Below are positions 1-7,931 of a DNA stretch of 14,544 nucleotides, in pieces (the stretch's first letter is position 1; each line of letters begins with the position of its first letter). Origin of the DNA: Alphaproteobacteria bacterium (lineage in GTDB: Bacteria; Pseudomonadota; Alphaproteobacteria; Rs-D84); the NCBI GenBank assembly GCA_017642565.1, contig JAGCOU010000019.1, positions 1 to 14,544 on the forward strand, given 5' to 3'. The notes beneath the pieces were generated by a model. That model saw nothing but the letters and a program-made list of their open reading frames with translations. It did no database searches and had not been told where the DNA came from. A program made the translations under genes and the position numbers.

Positions 1-263
1 TCTTTTTTGTTTGGACGCTGCTCTAATTTTAATGATGTTATTCCTTCGATGGAAACTTGTCCTGCTAATATAGATTCTCCCAGTTGTAAAACGCCATCGT
101 AATCATGTGCTGCAATAGATAAGCCCAGTGCATACGCTGGTGACATAACCAACAGCATATCGCCAGCTTTGGTCCAAGAAGAAAAAGGTCCCCCAATTGC
201 ATGTGCAACATTTGAATGTATTACGCAAATAATAGTGTATAATACAAAAAGAGTTTTTTTCAT
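1..263 (-). CDS. Secreted PAP2-like phosphatase, N-terminal part only
   Basis: This leftward gene is cut by the window edge, so only the first 87 codons are present. The start ATG (263-261) follows a strong AGGAGG ribosome site. Residues 1-22 form a signal peptide (MKKTLF..., hydrophobic core, cleavage after AHA). The mature part reads AGDMLLVMSPAYALGLSIAAHDYDG and then LKLEQRP. That arrangement of a GD near the mature N-terminus, a small-residue hydrophobic helix and a K..RP motif resembles periplasmic PAP2-type acid phosphatases. In those enzymes, KxxxxxxRP is the first part of the phosphate-binding site. Here K and RP are only three residues apart and the later SGH and catalytic-His motifs lie outside the window, so the assignment is tentative. 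A long attenuator-like leader precedes the gene. Any exported protein of unknown function remains possible. Confidence 0.6.
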   Translation of the reverse strand, partial: MKKTLFVLYTIICVIHSNVAHAIGGPFSSWTKAGDMLLVMSPAYALGLSIAAHDYDGVLQLGESILAGQVSIEGITSLKLEQRPNKK

Positions 264-287
264 TTATAGTCCTCCTGTGTTTTCTAC

Positions 288-474
288 AAAAACACCACCA
301 AAATCTTTGGTGGTTGGAGGTTAGTTACTATAAAGTAGAATAGTGTGCTTATTTTGCGGTGAACCGCATTATTCACAGCCCTCCAACCATTTTTTATGAT
401 TGGAGCTTTTTCGTCAGCTTTTGACGCTACTTTTTCGGGTAACTACACCCCGATGGCAAAACACTTGCCACCAC
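288..474 (-). promoter_or_regulatory. Leader with mutually exclusive hairpins: candidate attenuator or riboswitch
   Basis: The leader belongs to the leftward gene. Segment 1 (405-397, CTCCAATCA on the minus strand) pairs with segment 2 (389-381, TGGTTGGAG) with one G-U pair. Segment 2 (389-380) can instead pair perfectly over 10 bp with segment 3 (320-311, CCTCCAACCA). The end of segment 3 is also the 5' arm of a terminator: ACCACCAAA (314-306), loop GAT, TTTGGTGGT (302-294), then GTTTTT. Thus 1:2 permits termination and 2:3 prevents it. Upstream lie smaller hairpins (GGCAA...TTGCC, CGGG...CCCG, CGTCA...TGACG), and between segments 2 and 3 a GCGG-TTCA-CCGC hairpin. I do not recognise a known riboswitch or T-box consensus. 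The pairing is read directly; the regulatory role is inferred. Confidence 0.6.
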
Positions 475-480
475 TTGCAT

Positions 481-508
481 GTTAGACTATTATTGGGAGC
501 AAAGTCAA
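481..508 (-). promoter_or_regulatory. Probable promoter of the leader and PAP2-like gene
   Basis: On the minus strand TTGACT (508-503) is followed after 16 bp by TCTAAC (486-481). This would start transcription near position 474, just before the first leader hairpin. The -35 is good and the -10 is weak (4 of 6). Confidence 0.4.
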
Positions 509-539
509 ATCGTTTTAATTTTTTTGCGAAATATAAATC

Positions 540-568
540 TTGCCTTAAATTTATAAACGCAGTAAGAT
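540..568 (+). promoter_or_regulatory. Possible promoter of the pyruvate:ferredoxin oxidoreductase gene
   Basis: TTGCCT (540-545), a 17-bp spacer and TAAGAT (563-568) would give a 5' leader of about 35 nt. A TATAAT at 591-596 also exists, but it would leave no room for the ribosome site. Moderate matches only. Confidence 0.35.
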
Positions 569-611
569 TCAGAGAAACTTATTGAAATATTATAATAATA
601 GGGATTTGGAA

Positions 612-3600
612 ATGGCAAAGTTAATTGTTGATGGAAACTGGGCTGCGGCAGATGTCGCATATAGATGCGTTGATTGTGCTGCAATTTATCCAATTACACC
701 AAGCAGTACTATGGGGGAATTAGCGGACGAATGGTCCTTTCAGCATAAAAAAAATATTTGGGGTGTGGTGCCTGAAATAATAGAAATGCAATCAGAAGCG
801 GGTGCTGCAGGGGCTTTGCATGGCGCATTACAGATGGGGGCTTTGGCGACCACTTTTACGGCATCCCAAGGTTTGCTGTTGATGATTCCAAATATGTATA
901 AGATTGCTGGTGAACAAACACCTTTTGTTATGCATGTCGCGGCGCGTGCACTGGCGACACATGCGTTGTCTATTTTTGGTGACCACAGTGATGTGATGGC
1001 TGTGCGTAATACTGGATTTGCTTTGTTGTCTTCTCATAATGTTCAGGCTGCACATGATATGGCTGCGATAGCACATGCTGCGACATTGCGTGCACGTGTT
1101 CCGTTTTTACATTTCTTTGATGGCTTTAGAACGAGTCATGAAGAATCTGCACTAGAACGAATAGAAGATGATGTTTTGCGTGAGATGTTGCCAGACGATA
1201 TTGTTGAACAAAATCGTAAACGCGGTATGTCACCAGATAAGCCAACTATTCGTGGAACAGCGCAAAATCCTGATGTGTATTTTCAGGGACGCGAAGCCGT
1301 CAATCTTTCCTATGATGCGTTGCCAGATATCGTTCAAGAGGAAATGAATAAATTCGCAAAATTAACTGGACGTAAATATGGTGTTATAGATTATGTCGGT
1401 GACAAAAAAGCAAAATATGTAATTGTATCAATGGGGTCCAGCACAGATACTATCGAAGAAACTTTGGCGTTTTTACCAAAAGGCGTTGGGCTTGTTCGTG
1501 TGCACTTATTTAATCCGTTCCCTGTGAAAGCATTTTTAAAGGCTTTGCCAAAAACAGTAGAACAAATTGCTGTTCTGGACAGAACAAAAGAAGCAGGCAG
1601 CATAGGGGAACCACTTTATCAAAATGTCCGTAATATTGTTAATTCAAAGATTGCTGTGTTTGGGGGGCGTTATGGCTTGGGTTCCAAAGAATTTAAACCG
1701 CGTGATGTCAAAGCGATTGTTGAATATATGATGCGTGGATGTTTGCACCATAATTTTACTGTGGGTATTGATGATGATTTGTCAAATTTATCTTTGGCAA
1801 CTGATAAAACTTTTACGATTGAAAATCCAAAAGTAAAAACCGCAATTCTTTATGGAATCGGCAGTGATGGCACAGTAGGCGCAGTTAAAAATATTGTTAA
1901 AATTGTTGGTGAAAATTCTGATTTATATCCGCAATCTTATGCTGTGTACGATTCGAAAAAATCTGGTGGTGTGACTCAATCTCATATTAGATTTTCGCCA
2001 ACACCGGTTAAAAGCGAATATTTGGTGGAAAGTGCGGATTTTGTTTGTGTGTCTAATTTTATGATTGCACAAAGATTTGATGTGTTTGCTTCTTTGCGTG
2101 CAGGTGGAACAGTGATGATAAATACTTCTCTGTCTCCTGATGAGGCATTCGCCAATTTACCAAAAGAAGCCCAAGAACATCTTATTCGCATGCGCGCTAA
2201 TTTATATGTTTTGGATGCAAATGCAGCCGCGGCAGAATTGGGATTGGGAAACAGAATTAATACTTTTATCATGCTGAATTTCTTTAATTTAACAAAAGTT
2301 ATTAATCCGGAAAAGGCTAAAGAGGCCGCAAAGTCTGCAATTGAAAAGACTTATAAGAAAAAGGGTATGGATGTTGTAAAGGCTAACTGGGCGGCAGTTG
2401 ACAAGGCGGAAGGTTATTTAAGAAAGTGTAATTTCCCATCTTCGGTTTCTGATTTGGCACCTGATTTTATACCTGCGATGACATTGAATGCGCCTGCTGA
2501 AATCGCTGGAACACTTGGTGAAATGGCGGCAGGACGCGGTGACGATATACCTGTGTCTCGATTTAAATTGGATGGAATTTTTGGTGGCGGGCAGTATCCT
2601 GTTGGAACTTCTAAATACGAAAAACGTGCTATATCGAATCGTGTGGCGCAGTGCGATTTAAGTAAATGTATTCAATGCGGAAAATGTTCTATGCTTTGTC
2701 CACATGGTGCGATTCGTATCAAGGTTATGAATGAAAAAGAAATGGAAAAAGCGCGCGCAAATGGCGTAACGGTTGTGCCAATGAAGACACCTGAATTGGG
2801 GGCAGGGCTGTTTTATACTTTGAATATATCGCCTGCTGATTGCACAGGTTGCGGTTTGTGTATGAAAAATTGTCCTGTGTCTGCTTTGACTATGGTGCCA
2901 ATGAATGAAGGAATTAAAAACCAAAAGGCTTTTGATGCTGCATTAAAAATTCCTGATTTTGATAAATCAAAATTAAATTTAAATATTCCAAAGCATGTTG
3001 AATTGTTGCCTCATTATTTTGAATTCCCGGGTGCTTGTGCGGGTTGTGGCGAAACACCTTATGTTCGTTTGATGGCGCAATTATTCGGGGATAAAATGAT
3101 AGTTGCGAATGCAACAGGTTGTTCATCAATTTATGGTGGAAATTTGCCAACTACGCCATGGACTTGTGATTCAAATGGACGCGGACCTGCGTGGTCTAAT
3201 TCTTTGTTTGAAGATAATGCTGAATATGGTTTAGGTATGCGAATCGCTTTGAATCAAAGACGCAGTGCTTTGCGTTCGGTTTTGTTTGAACTGGGCATAG
3301 ACAATGTAGAAGGTATTATGTCAACGACTGGCACAGAAGAACAACGCAAAGTTCAAAAAGATTTACAAAATCAATTGGTAAAAATCAAAAATCCACGTGC
3401 GAAATACGCAGCGAGTTTGTTGGATGCAATCGTTGATAAATCGTTGTGGATAGTTGGCGGTGATGGTTGGGCTTATGATATTGGTTATGGCGGTCTGGAC
3501 CATATTTTGCACAGTGGTGAAAATGTAAATGTTTTGGTGTTAGATACAGAAGGATATTCAAATACTGGTGGTCAGCAATCTAAATCTACGCCGTTTGGTG

Positions 3601-4109
3601 CTTCGATGAAATTTGCGATTGGTGGCAAAGAACACGCAAAAAAAGATTTAGGATTGATTGCGATGATGTCGGGGGCTTATGTGGCACAGATTGCATTGGG
3701 CGCTAATCAAGCGCAAGCGATTAAGGCTTTTCGTGAGGCCGAGGCTTTCAATGGTCCATCAATAATTTTGGCGTATGCACCGTGTATTGCGCATGGATTT
3801 GCTTTGCAAAACGGGGTTGAACATCAAACGAATTTGGTGAATACGGGTGCTTGGCCTCTTTACAGATTTAATCCAGCAAATATAGAAAATGGGCAAAATC
3901 CGCTAATTTTGGATTCGCATGTCGATACACCTTTCCCATTGGAAGAATTTATGAAAAGCGAAACAAGATTTGCGGCTGCGCGTTCTGTTAATCCTAATTT
4001 TGATAAGTTGGTACAAGAAGCCAAGGCCAACAATTTGTATAAAACAGAATTAAAACAGCATATTGCAAATTTTGCTGTGCAAAAAAACAAAGATAATGGT
4101 GAGGGATAA
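612..4109 (+). CDS. nifJ: Pyruvate:ferredoxin (flavodoxin) oxidoreductase
   Basis: This cytoplasmic enzyme oxidatively decarboxylates pyruvate with CoA to acetyl-CoA and CO2, passing electrons to ferredoxin or flavodoxin. The 1165-residue chain has the full single-polypeptide PFOR order. The N-terminal TPP domain has YPITPSST (26-33) and the conserved Glu in SEAGAAG (E62). The central CoA-binding region is followed by the EKR segment (SKYEKR). A 2[4Fe-4S] ferredoxin domain has CxxCxxCxxxCP at C686/C689/C692/C696 and at C744/C747/C750/C754. The C-terminal TPP domain has the proximal cluster cysteines C809, C812, C837 and C1058, GDGW (D951) and DTEGYSNTGG (978-987). The start is ATG 612, with AGGG about 9 nt upstream; an in-frame TTG at 582 lacks a ribosome site and adds non-conserved residues. 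The BamE gene follows after one base. PFOR implies anaerobic or microaerobic life. Confidence 0.97.
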   Translation: MAKLIVDGNWAAADVAYRCVDCAAIYPITPSSTMGELADEWSFQHKKNIWGVVPEIIEMQSEAGAAGALHGALQMGALATTFTASQGLLLMIPNMYKIAGEQTPFVMHVAARALATHALSIFGDHSDVMAVRNTGFALLSSHNVQAAHDMAAIAHAATLRARVPFLHFFDGFRTSHEESALERIEDDVLREMLPDDIVEQNRKRGMSPDKPTIRGTAQNPDVYFQGREAVNLSYDALPDIVQEEMNKFAKLTGRKYGVIDYVGDKKAKYVIVSMGSSTDTIEETLAFLPKGVGLVRVHLFNPFPVKAFLKALPKTVEQIAVLDRTKEAGSIGEPLYQNVRNIVNSKIAVFGGRYGLGSKEFKPRDVKAIVEYMMRGCLHHNFTVGIDDDLSNLSLATDKTFTIENPKVKTAILYGIGSDGTVGAVKNIVKIVGENSDLYPQSYAVYDSKKSGGVTQSHIRFSPTPVKSEYLVESADFVCVSNFMIAQRFDVFASLRAGGTVMINTSLSPDEAFANLPKEAQEHLIRMRANLYVLDANAAAAELGLGNRINTFIMLNFFNLTKVINPEKAKEAAKSAIEKTYKKKGMDVVKANWAAVDKAEGYLRKCNFPSSVSDLAPDFIPAMTLNAPAEIAGTLGEMAAGRGDDIPVSRFKLDGIFGGGQYPVGTSKYEKRAISNRVAQCDLSKCIQCGKCSMLCPHGAIRIKVMNEKEMEKARANGVTVVPMKTPELGAGLFYTLNISPADCTGCGLCMKNCPVSALTMVPMNEGIKNQKAFDAALKIPDFDKSKLNLNIPKHVELLPHYFEFPGACAGCGETPYVRLMAQLFGDKMIVANATGCSSIYGGNLPTTPWTCDSNGRGPAWSNSLFEDNAEYGLGMRIALNQRRSALRSVLFELGIDNVEGIMSTTGTEEQRKVQKDLQNQLVKIKNPRAKYAASLLDAIVDKSLWIVGGDGWAYDIGYGGLDHILHSGENVNVLVLDTEGYSNTGGQQSKSTPFGASMKFAIGGKEHAKKDLGLIAMMSGAYVAQIALGANQAQAIKAFREAEAFNGPSIILAYAPCIAHGFALQNGVEHQTNLVNTGAWPLYRFNPANIENGQNPLILDSHVDTPFPLEEFMKSETRFAAARSVNPNFDKLVQEAKANNLYKTELKQHIANFAVQKNKDNGEG

Positions 4110-4110
4110 T

Positions 4111-4539
4111 ATGAAAAAATTATTTGTCGTATTTGCGCTGGTGTTGACCGCTTGTACCTTTCAAACTAAGCATAGGGGCTATGTTTTTCCTGAAGATTTG
4201 GAAAGTCAAGTTGCCAATATAAAGACAACTGCACAGTTGCAAGATGAAATTGGCGACCCACAGACACGCACGATTTATGGAGACGAAGTTTGGGTGTATT
4301 ACAGTGCTGATGAAAATATGCATGGGCCTTTTCCAATCACTTATGATAACAAAACTGTGCTTTTGGCTTGGGTGAAGGGCGGAAAAGTATTAAAAACTCA
4401 GGTTTTACATGATGATGATTTGAAAGATGTTAAATTGGCTGATGGTGAAACCGAGATTCCTGCGGCAATTGAATTAAATGCACTGGAAGAATTGTTTAAC
4501 AATATCGGTCGTTTTTCGCCCGCGGGGCTGGGACAATAA
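4111..4539 (+). CDS. bamE: BamE/SmpA-type outer-membrane lipoprotein
   Basis: This is a 142-residue lipoprotein of the beta-barrel assembly machinery, which folds outer-membrane proteins. The signal peptide ends in the lipobox LTAC, with lipidated Cys at residue 15. The domain has the SmpA/OmlA features: an N-terminal YVFPEDLESQV segment, GDPQTRTIYGDEVWVYYS (the GxP...WxY core) and a strand VLLAWVKGGKV. It ends LEELFNNIGRF, a tail that in my recollection is typical of alphaproteobacterial BamE. The start ATG 4111 follows GAGGG; upstream in-frame ATGs lie inside the PFOR gene and would bury the signal peptide. It starts one base after the PFOR stop and is probably co-transcribed with it, although the two functions are unrelated. 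Confidence 0.88.
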   Translation: MKKLFVVFALVLTACTFQTKHRGYVFPEDLESQVANIKTTAQLQDEIGDPQTRTIYGDEVWVYYSADENMHGPFPITYDNKTVLLAWVKGGKVLKTQVLHDDDLKDVKLADGETEIPAAIELNALEELFNNIGRFSPAGLGQ

Positions 4540-4555
4540 TTTTTTAGACAAAAAT

Positions 4556-4583
4556 TTGTTTTTTCGATTTTTTGTGTTATAAT
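4556..4583 (+). promoter_or_regulatory. Promoter of the CarD-like gene, extended -10
   Basis: TTGTTT (4556-4561), a 16-bp spacer ending in TGT, and TATAAT (4578-4583) give a TGnTATAAT extended -10. Transcription should start near 4590. This places the ATG at 4582 upstream of the transcript and decides the start of the next gene. Confidence 0.7.
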
Positions 4584-4623
4584 GCGAAATATAGAGAGAA
4601 TGGCAACCGCAAAGGGTAGATTT

Positions 4624-5187
4624 ATGCCGGCAAAAAAATTAGATTTTAAAACAGGTCAATATGTTGTTTATCCAACCCAAGGCGTTGGAAAGTTAATTCG
4701 TATAGAAGAGCAGACAATTGGCAATCAAAAGATAAAGATGATGGTTATTGATTTTGAAAGAAATCATATGACTTTGCGTGTACCAATTGAACGTGCTGAA
4801 ATTTCTGGTTTGCGTCCATTGACGAGTGCAAAAAAAATGGACGAAGCGATTGCTGCGGCTAAGGGTAAAGCTGGGGCAAAGCGTATGATTTGGGCAAGAC
4901 GCGCTGCACAATACGAAGAAAATATCAATTCTGGTGATCCTATGAAATTGGCAGAGGTTGTACGTGATTTGCAAAGACGCACTGCGACCGATACTATGAC
5001 TTTTTCGGCTCGTCAGTTGTATTTAAGGGCTTTGGAACGTATGGCACAGGAATTTGCAATTTTGCATAAATTAGATTTAGAAGAGGCGTCCGATAAAATC
5101 GAAGATATTTTGGGTGTTCCAAAAGAAATTGATTTGAACGCTACAGAAGAAGACGAAGAAGAGGTTGACGAAACCGATGAAGAATAA
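4624..5187 (+). CDS. CarD-family transcriptional regulator (CdnL/CarD-like)
   Basis: CarD/CdnL proteins bind the RNA polymerase beta subunit and stabilise the open promoter complex. The 187-residue product starts with the Tudor-like RNA-polymerase interaction domain (about residues 5-62). It includes the hallmark YVVYPTQGVGKL and the strand MTLRVPIERAEISGLRPL. The helical DNA-binding domain follows, with KRMIWARRAAQYEENINSGDP and LAEVVRDLQRR. The C-terminus is a strongly acidic tail of Glu and Asp, likely disordered. ATG 4624 is chosen because AAGGG lies about 9 nt upstream and the promoter's start point excludes ATG 4582; ATG 4600 is possible but has no ribosome site. The gene has its own promoter and a strong terminator, so it is a single-gene unit. 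Confidence 0.93.
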   Translation: MPAKKLDFKTGQYVVYPTQGVGKLIRIEEQTIGNQKIKMMVIDFERNHMTLRVPIERAEISGLRPLTSAKKMDEAIAAAKGKAGAKRMIWARRAAQYEENINSGDPMKLAEVVRDLQRRTATDTMTFSARQLYLRALERMAQEFAILHKLDLEEASDKIEDILGVPKEIDLNATEEDEEEVDETDEE

Positions 5188-5192
5188 GTTTT

Positions 5193-5222
5193 AACGCGCC
5201 TGTGGTTTGGGCGCGTTTTTTT
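5193..5222 (+). terminator. Rho-independent terminator after the CarD-like gene
   Basis: AACGCGCC (5193-5200) pairs perfectly with GGCGCGTT (5210-5217), and a T-run follows to 5222. Confidence 0.93.
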
Positions 5223-5287
5223 CTTGTATTTATATTTTTTTTTCGCAATCATTAACACATAGAGATACTTAACAAAGGAAGTAAAAA

Positions 5288-5740
5288 ATGGCAGGCAGCA
5301 TAAATAAAGTTATATTAGTTGGTAATATCGGTCAAGAACCTCAGGTTCGCACAATGCAATCAGGTCAAAAAGTGGTAAGTTTTTCTTTGGCTACATCTGA
5401 CAGATGGCGCGATAGACAAACTGGGGAACAGAAAGAACAAACAGAATGGCATCGCGTTGTCATTTTTAATCCTGCGTTGATTGAAGTTGCAGAACGTATG
5501 TTGCAAAAGGGAACAAAATTGTATCTGGAAGGTTCTTTGCGGACTCGTAAATGGCAAAATCAACAGGGCGTTGATACTTTCACAACAGAAGTTGTATTGA
5601 ATCCATACGCTGGTCAAATGGTGATTTTGTCTGGCGCCAAGACGTTGGATGGTTCCGCAGAAACTTCTTCTGCACCAGCGAATAATACATCGCGTGAAGA
5701 AGTTAATATTGAAGATATTGCTGACGATATCCCGTTCTAA
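5288..5740 (+). CDS. ssb: Single-stranded DNA-binding protein
   Basis: SSB coats single-stranded DNA in replication, recombination and repair, and recruits partner proteins through its C-terminus. The 150-residue chain begins MAGSINKVILVGNIGQEP, the usual SSB start. The OB-fold covers about residues 4-110, with FSLATSDRW, TEWHRVVIF, LYLEGSLRTRKW and TTEVVLNP. A short Ser/Ala/Asn linker leads to the acidic tip DIADDIPF, the conserved docking peptide. The length is normal for the family. The start is set by AAGGAAG 7 nt upstream. A terminator precedes the gene and a bidirectional one follows it, so it is transcribed alone. Confidence 0.98.
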   Translation: MAGSINKVILVGNIGQEPQVRTMQSGQKVVSFSLATSDRWRDRQTGEQKEQTEWHRVVIFNPALIEVAERMLQKGTKLYLEGSLRTRKWQNQQGVDTFTTEVVLNPYAGQMVILSGAKTLDGSAETSSAPANNTSREEVNIEDIADDIPF

Positions 5741-5758
5741 TAAAAAATTGTTTTATAA

Positions 5759-5786
5759 AAAAAACCGCCGAATTGGCGGTTTTTAA
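5759..5786. terminator. Bidirectional terminator between ssb and the DUF1015 gene
   Basis: AAAACCGCC (5761-5769) pairs with GGCGGTTTT (5775-5783). There are T-rich tails on both strands, serving the two convergent genes. Confidence 0.92.
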
Positions 5787-5797
5787 TTTTTTGTGTT

Positions 5798-7036
5798 TTA
5801 TGATAATTTATGAATTACCAAACCACTACGCAATTTTGGTTCAAACCAAGTTGTCTTTGGTGGCATGATGTTGCCTGTGTCTGCAATGTCAATAATTTGA
5901 CGCATTGTCACAGGATATAAAGCAAATGCAACCGCCATTTCACCAGAATCTACGCGTTTTTTCAATTCGCCAAGTCCGCGTATTCCACCGACAAAATCGA
6001 TTCGTTTGCTGGTTCTTAAATCGCCCAAATTCAATATTTTATCAAATACTAAATTAGATAACACTGTCACATCCAAAACACCAATAGGGTCGTTATCATT
6101 ATAAGTGCCGGCTTTGGCGGTCAAAGAATACCATTTGCCACCCAGATACATTGCAAAGTTGTGTAATTTATTTGGATGATAGATGTCGGTACCCATTTCT
6201 TTGACATCAAAAGATTCTCGTAATTTTTCGATGAATTCGGCTTCTGTTAAACCATTCAAATCTTTGACTACGCGGTTGTAGTCAATAACATGCAATTGAC
6301 TTTCTGGGAAAATCACAGCCAAGAAATAGTTATATTCTTCGTTGCCTGTGTGATTTGGATTTTGTTCGCGTTTTTCTGCGCCAACACGTGCAGCAGCAGC
6401 GGTTCTGTGGTGTCCGTCTGCAACATAGAACGCAGGAACTTTTGCAAATATTTCTGTAATGCGTGCGTTTGTTGCATCGTCATCAATTTTCCAGAAAGTA
6501 TGTCCAAAACCGTCTTCTGCGACAAAATCGTATTCTGGTTCGTGTTTTGCAATCCAGTCAGCAACTAAATCGTTCATTTCTGCTACGTCAGGATATGCAA
6601 AGAACACAGGTTCCAAATTAGCATTTTGAATACGAACATGAATCATACGATCGTCTTCTTTTTCTTTGCGTGTCAATTCGTGTTTTTTAATTTTGCCAGT
6701 CATATAATCGTCTACATTTGCAGCAGCAACCAAACCATACTGAGTTCGACCATCCATAGTTTGTGCATAAATGTAATACATTTCTTTGGCGTCTTGGGCT
6801 AACCAACCGTTTTCTTGCCATTTTTTGAAGTTTTCAACTGCTTTGTCATAAGTCTTTTGTTCGTGTTCATCAGCAATTGGGTCAAAATCAATTTCTGGTT
6901 TGATAATGTGTAATAAAGATTTTTCACCTGCTTCTGCCTTAGCTTCAACAGAATTTAAAACATCATACGGGCGAGAAGCAACTTCTTTGGCGAGTTCTTT
7001 TGGTGGTCTTACACCTGCAAATGGTTTAATTTTCAT
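5798..7036 (-). CDS. DUF1015 family protein
   Basis: This 412-residue cytoplasmic protein matches the DUF1015 family (about 400-420 residues) along its length. It has KIKPFAGVRPP at the start, ASRPYDVLNSVEA (the conserved PPYDV-like segment), SLLHIIKPEID, the central FYVADGHHRTAAAARVG and a C-terminal DFVGGIRGLGEL. ADGHHR is the most conserved motif. It resembles the active region of ParB-fold serine kinases, and family members often lie near serine-synthesis genes in other genomes. A metabolic kinase or nucleotide-handling role is therefore possible but unproven, and no ser genes are nearby here. ATG 7036 has AAGGA about 9 nt upstream; a TTG at 7069 is in frame but would precede that ribosome site. 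Its own extended -10 promoter lies upstream. Confidence 0.88.
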   Translation of the reverse strand: MKIKPFAGVRPPKELAKEVASRPYDVLNSVEAKAEAGEKSLLHIIKPEIDFDPIADEHEQKTYDKAVENFKKWQENGWLAQDAKEMYYIYAQTMDGRTQYGLVAAANVDDYMTGKIKKHELTRKEKEDDRMIHVRIQNANLEPVFFAYPDVAEMNDLVADWIAKHEPEYDFVAEDGFGHTFWKIDDDATNARITEIFAKVPAFYVADGHHRTAAAARVGAEKREQNPNHTGNEEYNYFLAVIFPESQLHVIDYNRVVKDLNGLTEAEFIEKLRESFDVKEMGTDIYHPNKLHNFAMYLGGKWYSLTAKAGTYNDNDPIGVLDVTVLSNLVFDKILNLGDLRTSKRIDFVGGIRGLGELKKRVDSGEMAVAFALYPVTMRQIIDIADTGNIMPPKTTWFEPKLRSGLVIHKLS

Positions 7037-7083
7037 GATACTTTTCCTTTTTTTAATTGTCGTTTTCAAGATTGACAGGGCTG

Positions 7084-7111
7084 ATTATAACATAAAAAAA
7101 ATCGTTTTCCA
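7084..7111 (-). promoter_or_regulatory. Promoter of the DUF1015 gene, extended -10
   Basis: On the minus strand TGGAAA (7111-7106), a 16-bp spacer ending TGT and TATAAT (7089-7084) form a TGnTATAAT promoter about 45 bp before the start codon. Confidence 0.6.
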
Positions 7112-7152
7112 TCTTTGTTGAATTATTTTTTTTTAAATGTAACAATAGATTT

Positions 7153-7890
7153 GTGAAAAAAATTTTTTTATTTCTTTTGTTGGGGGCTTGCGGTGGGGCG
7201 AATTGGGTTGCGCCTGATGATTTTGTTTATATGCCGGTTAAAACTGATTCTTATGAAATTGCTACTTGGCAGAAAATAAATAATCCAAAAAACAAAAATA
7301 TTCATATTTATATCGAAGGTGACGGGCATTCTTTTGATGCCTATGGACAACCGACAAGCGACCCAACTCCGCGTGGCACTTTTGTTCGTGATTTGGCTGT
7401 GGCTGATGATTTTGAAAATGTTGTTTATATGGCGCGTGCCTGTCAATTTATTATGGACGACAATTGTGTTGAGGCAGATTGGACATCTGGTCGTTTTTCA
7501 AAGAAAATTATAGATGCGCAAAGCAGCGCGATAAAACAGATTGCCAAAGATAATAAAATAACTTTGATTGGATATTCTGGTGGCGCGATGGTTTCAGGGT
7601 TGGTTATAAAACAAAATCCTGATTTGAAAGTTGTTAAATGGATAACAATTGCCGGTGTTTTGAATCATGAAAAATGGAGTCAATACCACAAAGATAAACC
7701 TTTGGATAAATCTTTGAACATGGAAAAATTGCCAAAGGTTCCACAAACACATTTTGTTGGGGGCAAAGATGAAAACGTTCCTTATGCTTTGGCAAAAACT
7801 TGGGCGGATGAAAAAGATATTATCATCATAAAATCTGCCACACATGACGGTTTTGAAAAATTTGGTTGCGATATTTTGAATTCTCTTTAA
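7153..7890 (+). CDS. Lipoprotein of the alpha/beta-hydrolase fold
   Basis: The protein is 245 residues. A short signal peptide ends in the lipobox LLGAC (Cys13), placing it in the envelope, tethered to a membrane. The fold markers of a serine hydrolase are in order: oxyanion-strand IYIEGDG (53-58 region), nucleophile elbow GYSGG with Ser142, acid Asp206 in GGKDENVP, and His231 in SATHDGF. The substrate is unknown; esterase or lipase-like activity is the general expectation. The start is GTG 7153. It has no convincing ribosome site, but the signal peptide begins there and no ATG is available before Met27, so the start is accepted with some doubt. The next gene's promoter is inside its last codons. 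Confidence 0.8.
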   Translation: MKKIFLFLLLGACGGANWVAPDDFVYMPVKTDSYEIATWQKINNPKNKNIHIYIEGDGHSFDAYGQPTSDPTPRGTFVRDLAVADDFENVVYMARACQFIMDDNCVEADWTSGRFSKKIIDAQSSAIKQIAKDNKITLIGYSGGAMVSGLVIKQNPDLKVVKWITIAGVLNHEKWSQYHKDKPLDKSLNMEKLPKVPQTHFVGGKDENVPYALAKTWADEKDIIIIKSATHDGFEKFGCDILNSL

Positions 7891-7903
7891 AAAATGCTAT
7901 AAT
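7876..7903 (+). promoter_or_regulatory. Promoter of the lysozyme-like/TPR gene, extended -10
   Basis: TTGAAT (7876-7881), a 16-bp spacer ending TGC, and TATAAT (7898-7903) overlap the end of the upstream gene. AAGGAG follows 8 nt before the next ATG. Confidence 0.7.
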
Positions 7904-7931
7904 ATAGTGTGAATTTAAGGAGAAATTTGAT

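Noticed and set aside
264..480. T-box or known riboswitch
   Set aside because: The T-box core (AGGGUGGnACCGCG) and the consensus cores of the common riboswitches I recall are not present, so only an unnamed attenuator is claimed.
430..480. 17-codon leader peptide (ATG at 480-478, minus strand)
   Set aside because: It has no ribosome site, no run of regulatory codons, and the likely transcript start lies at or beyond its ATG.
400..585. Rightward 61-residue frame before the PFOR gene
   Set aside because: It covers the leader hairpins of the opposite strand, lacks a ribosome site and looks non-coding.
582..611. Upstream TTG start adding ten residues to the PFOR
   Set aside because: It has no ribosome site, overlaps a TATAAT-like stretch, and the added residues do not resemble PFOR N-termini; ATG 612 fits the family.
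4582..4623. ATG 4582 as the CarD-like start
   Set aside because: This ATG overlaps the -10 of the gene's own promoter, so it would not be in the transcript.
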